Positions 54,738-64,000 of a DNA stretch of 64,000 nt are shown piece by piece. A model generated the notes under the pieces. That model did no database searches. It worked only from the letters and a program-made list of their open reading frames with translations, and had not been told where the DNA came from. The stretch comes from Reticulitermes speratus (Eukaryota > Arthropoda > Insecta > Blattodea > Rhinotermitidae): assembly GCA_021186555.1 (NCBI GenBank), contig JAJKFL010000042.1:10842781-10906780 (forward strand), written 5' to 3'. The position numbers and the translations under genes are program-made. Position 1 is the stretch's first letter, and every line of letters starts with the position of its first letter.

Positions 54738-55015
54738 ATCGCCGGGATAGCCCAATCAACAAAGTAACTAGGCTACATGACGGACTACCGAGAAAACGTG
54801 GTTCGAGTCCTGGCAGGATCAAGAAATTTGTCTTCTCTCAAGCGCCCATAACGGCACTGAGGCCCAAACAGCCTCCTACTTAAAGGGTACTGGGGGTTCC
54901 TTATCCAGTGTTACAAGCAGCCGGGCGTGAGACTGACAAATAACCTCCATCTAGCACCGAGATAAACAATGTGGCGATGTATACCTCCACTCACCATATA
55001 CCTTCATAGCGATAT
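54738..55015 (+). mobile_element. SINE-D copy
   Basis: The head GCCGGGATAGCCCAATCAAC and B-box GGTTCGAGTCCTGG are followed by AGCCTCCTACTTAAAGGGTA, CCTCCATCTAGCACCGAG and CACCATATACCTTCATAGCG. Confidence 0.82.
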
Positions 55016-55433
55016 TCATAATTAAACACAGGAAGAATTATGTCTTTGTGTTCCGGTAGATAGTAGGAAGGTTCGTTGAAACACGGTATGCGTCTGCACG
55101 TTCAACTGGATACTTTTCTTGACCGCTGTGTTGGCCATAAAGAGCTCTGCATCATTTCTAACAAGACACAAAAAACATTAATAAGTGTTACATTCGCAGC
55201 ACGCGAGGACTGATATAAAAGTAATACGATCGACTTGATTTAATCACTAGTGCACACAAATAAGCGATACGCGTCGCCTGACATTTTGGAACTGCATTGG
55301 GTATAACTTCTGATATTGACAGAATTATTTGGTCTCCTTTTGATGACGTTGGCGAAGAGTGATAAAGCGATTCGTTTTCGGAGTTACAAATAGGAGTAAC
55401 GATTGCACTTGATTCTTTTATTCGTAATTTTGT
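55016..55433. other. No recognised feature
   Basis: Nothing visible. Confidence 0.5.
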
Positions 55434-55525
55434 GTCTCCGCTCTTCCGGAATGTTATGCAGCGTTGATTGGTAATAACAAGCTACCAATCAATGCTGCAT
55501 AACATCCCGGAAGAGCGAAGACCTC
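55434..55525. mobile_element. Short fold-back element, centre deleted
   Basis: GTCTCCGCTCTTCCGGAATG...GATTGGTAA pairs with TACCAATCAATGCTGCATAA...GAAGAGCGAAGAC. Only the outer half of each arm (about 42 bp) remains, with a loop of a few bases. Confidence 0.85.
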
Positions 55526-55643
55526 ATTTACACCGCGGCTGAAGCCTAAAATCACGTATTCGTGATTTATTTAATGACGATGACAGTTGCAGCAATAACT
55601 CTCTACACCTGCAATGTGTAGGTACAAGAGTTCAGACTAAGGG

Positions 55644-55682
<39 letters not shown>

Positions 55683-56160
55683 AAATTCTACTTAACAATA
55701 AAACATTTTTGAAACAAAACTCTATTAAACGATTTCATGTCATTTATAAATTAAATTAAAGAGGACGATCTATTCGACGTGGAATAGCAGATAAATCGTT
55801 ATTTTATTGCCAAATTCCACACCAGTTCCACAATATTCTGCAGCATAAAACAACTTATTGTCTCTAGTGTGGGAAAGATAAATGTACTGAATTCCCAGCT
55901 TTACACATCAGCGCTCACGCCGCACCAAAAACCCATCCCTCTGCCACCAGCTATGATTCAGAATATAGCTATAAACAGCAACGCAGAAAATAAATTCTGC
56001 ACAGAATAACACATATGCTTTCGCGGCAGTATACAGTTCCTGGAATCGAAATAAATTTATATGAGGGTCAACCACAAAACTTGGTGAGCTGGGTACTTTC
56101 ACACAGCGCAGGCTACGGGCTGAACAACTGAAGAAACGGGTTGTGATTCTCAACAGTCTA
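55526..56160. other. No gene; (GAAA)n microsatellite
   Basis: (GAAA)n lies at 55646-55684. TTATTTAATGACGATGACAG at 55567 resembles the start of the 24961 repeat. Confidence 0.6.
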
Positions 56161-56164
56161 AGAG

Positions 56165-56280
56165 GTTTTTCTGTTTTCCACAGTGTTCAGACCTGATATG
56201 GGGCCCAACAGCCTCTTACCCAATGGTTAGCGCGGGATCCTTTCCCGAAGGTTCAGCGGTCGGGACGTTAGTTAAATTCT
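56165..56280 (+). mobile_element. SINE-D fragment
   Basis: CCCAACAGCCTCTTACCCAA and TTCAGCGGTCGGGACGTTAG match the middle of the SINE-D body. Confidence 0.5.
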
Positions 56281-56433
56281 AACACCAAATAATATCGGAG
56301 ATTTGGAGAGACTCTAGTTATATCAATGTAAATAGACACGTATTTAAGGAATCTGTGCCCTGGAATAACCTGGTGTTACATGGGCAAGGATTTATGTAAA
56401 CAAAGAATCAGAATTCAATAAATTACGTAAATA

Positions 56434-56996
56434 CAGGGCATACACAAAAGAATGGTGCGGTTTCAAAAGTGAATAAAAAATGTATGTCTCACATTACACG
56501 GGCACAATATACACCGTCAACGGCGGCAACTGTCCAAGTTTCTCATGCGCTACCAGCAGTTCGCTTCTTATGCTTACTGCGTGGCCGCGGGGCCAGTTTC
56601 AAAGATGGCGATGCTGCTGCAAATGGAGACAAGAACCTTCTCCCTTGGCCACCCCGTTCGCCAGATCTTACACCGTGCGATTTCTTTCTTTGGGGGTTCG
56701 TTAAAGACAGCGTTTATGTACCACCATTGCCCACGTCCATCCATGAAATTCGTGATCGGATAACGCATGCACTGCAGGCCATTACAGCGAACATGCTACA
56801 CCGGGTCTGGGATGAGTTTGATTACCGTGTGGATGTGTGTCGTGTGACCCAGGGTGCAAACATTGAAGGATTGTAATTACCAAATGAGAAACTTGGACAG
56901 TTGCCGCCGCTGACGGTATATGTTGTGCCCGTGTAAGGTGAGAAATACATTTTGTATTCACTTTTGAAACCGCACCATTCTTTTGTGTATGCCCTG
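56434..56996 (+). mobile_element. Mariner-like element with 113-bp inverted ends, internally deleted
   Basis: The left end CAGGGCATACACAAAAGAAT (56434-56546) and the right end (56884-56996) are inverted copies over about 113 bp with few differences. TA lies on both sides (56432-56433, 56997-56998), as expected of the Tc1/mariner superfamily. It carries the last part of a transposase frame. At 563 bp it has lost more than half of a normal element. Confidence 0.9.
56604..56876 (+). pseudogene. Mariner-like transposase C-terminus
   Basis: The frame reads LPWPPRSPDLTPCDFFLWGF, then KDSVYVPPLPTSIHEIRDRI and TANMLHRVWDEFDYRVDVC to a stop at 56874. SPDLTPCDFFLWG holds the last acidic residue of the DDE/D triad. 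The N-terminal helix-turn-helix and the first two catalytic Asp residues are deleted, so no activity is expected. The upstream codons in this frame (56469 on) are inverted-end sequence, not transposase. Confidence 0.88.
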
Positions 56997-56999
56997 TAC

Positions 57000-57262
57000 A
57001 TACAGAAACAAACTGTCCTATTGCTGGCCTCATTATAATTGAACAAGAGATAACGCATTAAACTTTCAGTCCAAAGAACCTGAATAGAAGACACGTACTT
57101 GCGAGGATAATATGTGTATATGAACGGAACTTACGGACTGTGCCGGCTAGACGGGGGGTGGGGAGAAAGCCGGTAAAAATTACCGGGGCACGGCGTTCCG
57201 GAAAGGGGCTCGAGGTCCGAATATGTTGCATATGCTTCTCGGTAGTATCAGACATAATTAGG
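57000..57262. other. No recognised feature
   Basis: A GC-rich patch at 57145-57200 (GGGGCACGGCGTTCCGGAAA) has no assigned identity. Confidence 0.4.
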
Positions 57263-57264
57263 TA

Positions 57265-57362
57265 GAGATCTGAGATCTTCTGGGATGTTGTGCAGCGTAG
57301 ATTGGTAGTTCGTACCGACGTTTCGGGACAACCTATCGGTCCCATCTTACAGGGTCAAGCAG
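57265..57362. mobile_element. Single fold-back arm
   Basis: GAGATCTTCTGGGATGTTGT, GCAGCGTAGATTGGTAG and TACCGACGTTTCGGGACAAC match the left arm of the family. The mirrored arm is missing. Confidence 0.8.
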
Positions 57363-58224
57363 TCCAAGAAGAAGGTAGTGATTTGTGGAGTTGAAGGGCA
57401 CTTGCGGCCAGCGGCCATCTTGCGTGAGGCTCGCTCTGCTGTTTCCTTACTTTTCCCTTACCCAAACCTACAGCTCGGAACTCCGTGCGCTGACAGTAAG
57501 ACACTGCCCTTGTTGGGGTGGGGGTGACCGACATTTTTTTACGGGTGCCCGAACCCGCTGTCGACGGCCCTGCTTACGGAAGTAAATAGTCACCGTGTGG
57601 ACTGGATTCAACTGGCTCAGGATAGGATTCAGTTGTGTAATGCTTTTGCTATCGTGCTCACAGCGACTGCCAATCGTTTCCATTGAATTAGTTACGCTGT
57701 GGTAGTATCGGTTTACAGCTCCATACAGTTGGTCACCCTGCCGCCATGTACAGCCCAATTATGCTGTATAAATAACGGCTTTTTGGCAGATCGCTGTAGC
57801 TTGGTACACCTGCTTAGGATAAGAAAATATAAAACGTATTTGGGCAAATCCTCCAATTTTTTTTTAAGTTTCATGCCTACTAATAAGAGACACACAGCAC
57901 AGGTCTCAGGTGGTGCACGTTTTAAGTCTCTGAACAAAATTGCTGTGTGCCGCGAAGCTGCAGCTAAAATGTCCACACACAACGAGAGCAGCAGTAATCT
58001 TATGTAAGCACACACAAGCACAGACGTAATGTGTGCGTGATTGCATACTCAAATGCAAATAACATATCGCACAAACAAAACCTACTAAAGTGTATTTATA
58101 CACGCAAGTGCGGGGCCGTAAAGGCAATGGAAAAGAGTGAGCTAATGCAGCAACTGTCGCATGCTTTAAGCGAAATGAAGCTGCTGCGGCGATTTTAAGG
58201 TTTTCGCAGCGGTGTGACTGAAGA
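57363..58224. other. No gene; LINE tail scrap
   Basis: GTGGACTGGATTCAACTGGC with TCAGGATAGGATTCAG at 57596-57634 matches the LINE tail at 41748. GGGTGCCCGAACCCGCTG at 57542 is unassigned. Confidence 0.5.
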
Positions 58225-58330
58225 TTCCACTCTACTGGTATATGACTCTACGTTACTGGATAACAGGTTCCAGACGTTTCGAGACAAAGTAGCGGCCTCA
58301 TCTTCAAAGGTCGAAACGTCCAGGAAGAAT
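58225..58330. repeat. Fold-back-like fragment
   Basis: CAGACGTTTCGAGACAAAGT with TCATCTTCAAAGGTCGAAAC resembles one arm and the hinge of the family. Confidence 0.5.
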
Positions 58331-58856
58331 GCTGAATAAAGGAAGTTGTACACAAAGATATGTCATTACCGCGTGGTGTCTCCCCTAGAAACACTCCCCC
58401 CCGGAGATCCGAATGGGGGAGTAGTTTACCTCCGGAATGTTTTGTCTCCAGAGGAAGCATCTCGCATTTGGCATTTGTCTCTGTTTCTGGAAGAGACTAT
58501 CCAGGAAAAGTAATAATGTGGTAGTTTTTCCATTTGCTTTCCACATCGCAGTACAGCAGCCGTTCAGACCACTCTGGTCACGCCTGTTGCTACACGATCA
58601 TGAACCATCTCGAGCATCATTTGCTCTGTGCTTCATGTCGCTACTGATGTCGCTGCTTCCGGCATCAGGGGAGTTTTTATTCGGTTTCCCATCTCCTAGG
58701 CATCTCTCTTCGTCTGGTTCCTACCCTTTTGATCTGTCCGGCTTGGGAGACCCTACTGGTAGCAATGCTACCGCCGGCTTAGCTCTCAGGGTCACTGGAA
58801 CTCACAAGCCCCTCTACCACGGCAAGGTGAAGATACCAACAAAGGGGACAAAGATA
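58331..58856 (+). repeat. Fragment of a dispersed repeat, 140-codon open frame
   Basis: The frame 58437-58859 ends PFDLSGLGDPTGSNATAGLA, LRVTGTHKPLYHGKVKIP. I recall this kind of peptide from conceptual translations of an abundant insect repeat, not from a known protein. No domain is visible. Confidence 0.4.
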
Positions 58857-58990
58857 TGAGACTTCTAGAATATTACGCCGAGTTGACTGGTACTAGTAGT
58901 TACAGAAGTTTCGAAGGCAACACGTTTCATTAAAAGTCGGTTAATTCTTTACCAATCGACAAGGAGTAACATCCCAGAAGACTTGGATCT
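58857..58990. repeat. Fold-back-like repeat
   Basis: GAGACTTCTAGAATATTACG on the left and GGAGTAACATCCCAGAAGAC on the right are mirrored ends. The inside has GAAGTTTCGAAGG. Confidence 0.55.
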
Positions 58991-59940
58991 TCAGTAACAA
59001 CGCTGCGAGAACCGCAAATGTTGCAAAGCTGTATGTATTTGAAATGTTTACATTGAAGGTTTTAACAAAACAAAATCGATGACGTCTATTCAAATACCGT
59101 CTAACATTCTGCATTATTGTCTTATACACATTACAAGAACTTACCTCCGAGTGAAATGATAAGTTTTCTTTTTTCCTCCCAGAAGAACACCGCTTTTATT
59201 CCTGCATTTTTTCCGCTCGTCTGAAAAGAAATATCACAACCGGTCTCTTATTTCTGTTGAGGCAGGTAAGACAATGTTTCTGGAAATAACACTCCATAAT
59301 GCATGGACAGCAAATACGGTAGCCGACAACAAACTCAGTATATCCTGTGACACTTCTGGGATATTTATAACTTTATCGACAGAGTGCACAGAAAGTAACT
59401 CCTCTACTGAGCCAGCACTGAACACCAGTACACAAGTTTCAGGACGCCATTACACGTATTTACTACAGTACTTGACTACGCCTACAAAAAATACTATATT
59501 GTCATATGATGTCTTGTATCTTGTACCTTGTTTAGTAATTAACGACGTTTCAGAGGATTGTGCTGCCTCCATCTTAAGGATAGGTGCGCTCATATCTCAC
59601 ATTAATATACCTACGTACAGCGGAGTATGGTAACACACAATCAGACGCGCCATAAATTAGGTTTAACCAGGAAGGAAACCAATGTGTTGTGTCCGGATTA
59701 TTTTATGTTTCCGGTACGACATTACGGAAAACCAGCATCACTAAGTAGGCCTACTAACCCTCCCGTCAAGCAGGCGTTTAAATTCCAGCCACTGCCCACG
59801 ACGGAGGGGTTTTAAATTTATAGTGACCTTCAACGCATTCACTTCCTTTACGATACACGGAGACCTGTAGCGTATGAAGTATTAAAGGTCCGTACTGTGC
59901 ACCGAGGCAGGTATTGAAGGGTTAATTATTCAACAATGTG
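58991..59940. other. No gene supported; one fold-back core
   Basis: AACGACGTTTCAGAGGATTG lies at 59541. The 119-codon frame at 59274-59633 overlaps it, has an equal open frame on the other strand, and shows no family. Confidence 0.45.
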
Positions 59941-59942
59941 AC

Positions 59943-60200
59943 TGATTCCAGTGGCCGCGCGGTCTAAGGCGTGGGTCTGGGGCCGTTCGCTTGCTGGGAT
60001 TGCGGGTTCGAATCCCGCCAGGGGCATGGATGTCTGTCTCTTCTTGAGTGTTGTGTGTTATCAGGTAGAGGTCTCTGCGTCGGGCTGATCACTCGCCCAG
60101 AGGAGTCCTACCGAATGTGGTGTGTCTGAATGTGATCGTGAAGCCTCGATAATGAGAACGCCCTGGCCCACTAGGGGTTGTTGCTCCATAGCAAGAAAAA
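59943..60200 (+). mobile_element. SINE-B copy, complete
   Basis: The head CCAGTGGCCGCGCGGTCTAA and B-box GGGTTCGAATCCCGCC lead into the body to CTAGGGGTTGTTGCTCCATA and a short A-rich end. Confidence 0.9.
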
Positions 60201-60834
60201 TTAAGTGTTTTAAATCCTGAATTTTTTATTATCCGTCACCCCGCTCACTGCCCAACATCTCCATTAGGCCAACAGTCAGCGCATCTGCTCACGCTGTCAC
60301 AGAGTGAAGAGCTGGCGACGCACTTGTCGGGTGATTGATAGAGACGTGTGGGAAAACTAACAGCAGCGACAGAAACACACAGAGACTCGCACCAAGCACT
60401 TTTAACGGTTATGGTCATGACAGACGGTTCGTCGTCAGTAAATTACCAACAATGTTCACGTTCAACATTGCCTTCAAAAGCAGTCTTAGCAAAGGGAATT
60501 CTCAATAACTGTAGCGCCAGACGGGGAAAAAACGAAATACTTTTATTTGTGAGACGCAAACTCGAACTTCGGCCACGACACTGAATATCCTGAAGTTTCT
60601 TCGTGGTCGTCTTCAGTTACTCCACGCAAACGTCTCGATATTTCCCCTTCAGTCGAACAGCAGTGTGTGACTTAAAACGCCGCGAAGTCAGCTAAAGAAG
60701 CTAACTAATGGAGTGACACCAGAAGACCACAACATATACCTGCACCTATGTCCAACCCCCAAATGTGACAGACACGTATTATTTTGAATACACATCTTTT
60801 TTATGAGTGTTTTCAGGTTCCCGCCGCAGTGTCA
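60201..60834. other. No gene; possible fold-back relic
   Basis: CTGAATATCCTGAAGTTTC with GTCGTCTTCAG at 60582-60617 and AGTGACACCAGAAGACCAC at 60713 recall fold-back hinges and ends. Confidence 0.35.
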
Positions 60835-60835
60835 A

Positions 60836-61054
60836 TGAGGTCTTCGCTCTTCTTGGAAGTTAAGCAGCGTTGATTGTTATTTACCGACGTTTCGGGGCAG
60901 TCTGTCGGTCTCATATTCAAGGGTCAAGCAGTCCATAAAGAGTTGTATCTTCTTCGACTGCCTGACCCTTGAAGACGGGACCAATATGCTGTCCCGAAAC
61001 GTCGGTAACTATCTAGCAATCAACGCTACGTAGTATCCCATAAGAGCGAAGATC
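60836..61054. mobile_element. Fold-back element, two full arms
   Basis: GAGGTCTTCGCTCTTCTTGG...TTTACCGACGTTTCGGGGCA is mirrored by GCTGTCCCGAAACGTCGGTA...CATAAGAGCGAAGATC. The inner arms TCAAGGGTCAAGCAGTC and GACTGCCTGACCCTTGA also pair. Confidence 0.88.
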
Positions 61055-61440
61055 TTTCTGTGACATTTCATTGCTTTGGGTTTAGGCAAATGGTGTGTCC
61101 TTGTACGTACGAGCAAATATAAAATGGCTTACATATCGAACAGTAATAAAAGTGAAGACACATTAAATGTGACTTTATGTGGCGTTGTGAAATATACTGT
61201 TGCTACGAAATATTTACCTCAGACAGCAGTATGGACAAACCAATACAGCCTCCGAATCGGTATTCACACATTAACCCTTTAAGTCCAGCAGTGCCATATG
61301 TATGTACAGCACCACCTGCCGCAACATTAAGCAACTACGCATTCTACCAACACAGCACAGTTCATCTGTCTCGTATGATTCTCACAATAAACAGAGATTC
61401 CTTCCACAAACACCTTAAACTGGTTGATTATTGTAATGGA
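61055..61440. other. No recognised feature
   Basis: TTAACCCTTTAAGTCC at 61272 resembles one MITE end without its partner. Confidence 0.4.
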
Positions 61441-61474
61441 GATTATGAGACAGGTTTCTAACGCAGGGTACTTG

Positions 61475-61605
61475 GATTTGACGCCGTGTAGTCTGGTAAA
61501 ACTGTGCCGAAATCTCAATGATTCTGATAAATAGTAGATGAATAATGGGGTAGCATGATCTTCTGAAACGTCGGTACACTTCCACCAGACTACGAAGAGG
61601 TAAAC
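61475..61605. repeat. Fold-back-like repeat
   Basis: The left end GACGCCGTGTAGTCTGGTAA and the right end CCACCAGACTACGAAGAGG are mirrored, with TTCTGAAACGTCGGTACA inside. Confidence 0.6.
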
Positions 61606-61619
61606 ACTCAGATTCAAAA

Positions 61620-62140
61620 TATCTGTAACTCGAAATTAGCCAACGTTATCATCAAATTGTATCATATCCCAGCGCTTCTAAAGTCAAAGCAAAATTCAGC
61701 CCTCTAACACCAACTGTTCAAAGCCTTCCCTCTACCTACTCAACACGCTTTACCTCCAATTCACAAAGCCGTACCTTACCTCCAACGTAATTCTTAACAT
61801 AAACTACAAATGGGTACTGCCTGAGAAACTTCAAAGCCGTAAATTTTCTCTTTTCGCCTGCAATAAACACCCTCTCTCTCAGTACACGATCCAGATTTCT
61901 CTCTCTTCCTCTTTAAGGTTTCTTGCTTCGAAAGGATAAACGAGTCCCGCCATCTCTTTGGTCTTTCAAAAATTCTTATTAATATACAACCAGCAGATCT
62001 GGAAAATTACGTACATTATAAGCTTCTTCGTTAACAAAATCGTTTAAATTCTTAAGTACTGTAAATTCCTCACACGGTAGCTACGTACACCCAATTTTCC
62101 ATTCAATCTGTGTAATAAACAGTTAATGATACAGGAGGCA
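61620..62140. other. No recognised feature
   Basis: CT-rich sequence with no open frame. Confidence 0.5.
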
Positions 62141-62145
62141 ATATA

Positions 62146-62223
62146 CAGAGTGGCGCAAAAGCCACTTGACACTAGCGGCAACAACTTAAACATTCAGTGT
62201 CAAGTGGGTTTTGCGCCATCCTG
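62146..62223. mobile_element. 78-bp mini-MITE with TA target sites
   Basis: CAGAGTGGCGCAAAAGCCAC...TTGACACT is mirrored by AGTGTCAA...GTGGGTTTTGCGCCATCCTG. The arms are about 29 bp, the loop 20 bp, and TA lies on each side (62144-62145, 62224-62225), as for Tc1/mariner-type elements. Confidence 0.85.
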
Positions 62224-62225
62224 TA

Positions 62226-63460
62226 TAAAACATTACTTTTTTAGTTTTCCAGCTTAACATGTAGATAGTACTGAGGCACCTTTTTTTCTCTACATAATCA
62301 ACTTTTGCTTACTCCTTACGCATCAGTCGAGAAGGCACTTAGGCAGAAGTTTTATTATATTGTATTATGTTATGTTATGTTACCTTATGTTAATTTAGGT
62401 TAAGTTACTTTACGTTATATTATATTTTATTTTACATAGTTCTTTCTCTTGTAATTTAGAAGACGTTTTTCTTTTGTTATTTTGAGCAAACTTTGCGTAA
62501 TCTCACAATTCAAACACTTCCCTTATATTTTACGAATCAAGTGAACGACAGCAAACACCTTCTCTGCTTCCAGTTGCATCTCCGCTTACACTATAGGAGA
62601 AAAAATATTCTAAAGCACACACTTCTGATGTCGAATATTGAAAAAGTAAAGTTTATTTACTTAAAAACGCCGGCGACATCAAATATTTTGTGATTTTTTT
62701 ATTTTACTCCCCCATCGAATTTTTCAGAATAATAGAAACGTAGAACACTGGCCAAAGATTATCCCTGTAGTTCGGAACCATTTCTGTATTTCGGAATTCT
62801 CGAACTTTCCTGGCATTAAATAACTTTGGAATCTGTTTTAGGTATTATTCGTTCCCCTTATACTCTCCACAAGATAACAATCTCTGTATTACAGACGTTT
62901 CATCCGGTAAAAATCTGTAAGAATTTGTATCAAATTTCGTACGAATGTTATGCCACTGCAGACCACCCCATGCCAAATTTTCAAGTCTTAATTTTCATAA
63001 AATCGGTAATAAGAACATGGTAAGCGCGCGAAGTTATGAGGTGGGAGAGTGACTAGCGCTACTTGTTTTCCGATCATAAACTAATAACGGTGATATCTTT
63101 GACAAGCATGCATCTTCGCAAGGTAACGTTTTTGTAATATATAAAATGTCTGGAGCCTGCTGTCAGTTTGGTGGCAATTAACAAAACGCTGTCGAAGATA
63201 TTTGTTTGGAATTTGTCACGCAGAAGGAACATAAATGTGGCTACAAGTTTCGTAAAAAAACACTGCTTATAGGATAAATTTAAAAACATGGCGACTTTAC
63301 GGACCCTTCATCTTATGTGCTACAAATCTCACGTAGACAAAAAGCGTATTTAAAAATGAGTGACGTGTAAATTATTTAAAAATGTATTCTACTTGAGAAG
63401 GAATCGAAGCTAAAGTCTAAAATATTAGCACGTTTCAGAAACAGCACTTTATGAATACAA
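62226..63460. other. No gene; (GTTAT)n-like stretch
   Basis: An imperfect GTTAT/GTTAC repeat lies at 62364-62430. The remainder is AT-rich with no recognised feature. Confidence 0.5.
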
Positions 63461-63550
63461 GGATAGGATTGAGGGAGGTGTGGGTTCGTGGGATAGGATT
63501 GAGGGAGGTGTGGGTTCGTGGGATAGGATTGAGGGAGGTGTGGGTTTGTG
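63461..63550. repeat. 30-bp tandem repeat, three copies
   Basis: The unit is GGATAGGATTGAGGGAGGTG plus TGGGTTCGTG. The third copy has one change. The sequence right after it is a LINE 3' tail, so the triplication may lie within that relic. Confidence 0.95.
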
Positions 63551-63640
63551 TTAGGTTCCATAAATGTAGATATATTGTTGATTAACTTACGAACTCTTAG
63601 CTTCTGAAGGAGGTTTCTGGCCCATTGAGTTAATTAGTTT
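63551..63640 (+). pseudogene. LINE 3' tail fragment
   Basis: AGGTTCCATAAATG, TTGATTAACTTACGAAC, TTAGCTTCTGAAGGAGG and GGCCCATTGAGTTAATTAG follow the order of the 3' UTR at 41810-41918. Confidence 0.55.
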
Positions 63641-63800
63641 ATAAGCCGCATAAATATTACACACAAAGCTATCCTTAATTAACACTGTTCATGTCATTAT
63701 CAAAGCTATTCGTAACTACTAGGAACAATCAGAATACCGAGGACCAAAGAACGCCTGTGAGTACTTACGTACACAAAGAATATAAAGTGGCCCCTGTCAA

Positions 63801-64000
63801 AGCTACGAAGTCATATAGAGGGCAGTAGAGCTATAGAACCACACATTCTTAACCTCGACACCAGATGGAGGCGAATGGTCAACTTCAAGCCCCAGCTGCT
63901 TTAACCCCTGGGAAGAAGCCCCGCTACCCACCGAACAAGAAGCTGGGTGGGCCCTGCAGGGGTTGGAATTACTTAGGTCAGTAGGGATTGCAACTTTCAG
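63801..64000 (-). mobile_element. SINE-D copy cut by the right window edge
   Basis: The 3' half is seen on the minus strand: CCCACCCAGCTTCTTGTTCG, TTCGCCTCCATCTGGTGTCG and the AGCTCTACTGCCCTC end. The tRNA-like head would begin beyond 64000. Confidence 0.8.

Noticed and set aside
56469..56620. Start of the 135-codon transposase frame as the true N-terminus
   Set aside because: The first 50 or so codons are translated inverted-end sequence. Only the part from about 56604 on is transposase.
58437..58859. 140-codon open frame as a possible secreted protein
   Set aside because: Its C-terminal peptide recalls conceptual translations of a dispersed repeat. The N-terminal part is unremarkable and no promoter elements precede it.
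59274..59633. 119-codon open frame as a possible gene
   Set aside because: It overlaps a fold-back core, an opposing frame is open over part of it, and no signal peptide, splice site or family motif supports it.

Overview
The window looks like repeat-dense intergenic DNA from a large insect genome. It is AT-rich and has no long open frames outside tandem arrays. It carries four families of tRNA-derived SINEs, decayed non-LTR retrotransposon (LINE) tails, DNA-transposon remnants with TA, TTAA or 8-bp target duplications, and many palindromic fold-back elements. The spectrum of repeats, and the one real gene with its TATA box and TCAGT initiator, suggest a polyneopteran such as a cockroach. That placement is inference from remembered repeat style, not from a search.

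One protein-coding gene can be supported, and it is too split up to appear as an open frame. It runs from about 27477 to 32655 on the + strand and has three small coding exons (27515-27532, 29241-29319, 32423-32565) with consensus splice sites. It has a TATA box at 27444, an arthropod initiator at 27475 and an AATAAA at 32631. It encodes a 79-residue secreted protein whose mature part (about 55 residues) is rich in Gly, Tyr and His. The first intron cuts the signal peptide after codon 6, as is common in insect cuticular protein genes. Its introns (1.7 and 3.1 kb) are filled with transposons, including inverted copies of one element on either side of exon 2.

Layout. 1-9.4 kb: SINEs, a TTAA-flanked MITE, a 45-bp minisatellite, a 60-bp array split by a hAT-like element, a 1.25-kb array of a 12-mer, and a LINE tail on the minus strand. 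9.4-27.4 kb: 51-bp, 62-bp and 22-bp arrays, nested SINEs, and the longest LINE reading frame (23.2-23.9 kb). 27.4-32.7 kb: the gene. 32.7-50 kb: SINEs, fold-back elements, two LINE relics, a near-perfect 100-nt palindrome (40.2 kb), and 18-bp and 64-bp arrays. 50-64 kb: an internally deleted RTE-type retroposon, a 1-kb element with long inverted ends, a mariner-like element with 113-bp inverted ends and part of its transposase, a 78-bp mini-MITE, and a SINE cut by the window edge.

No rRNA, functional tRNA, CRISPR array or operon was seen. Family names SINE-A to SINE-D are labels used here only. Boundaries without a target duplication are good to about 10-20 bases.
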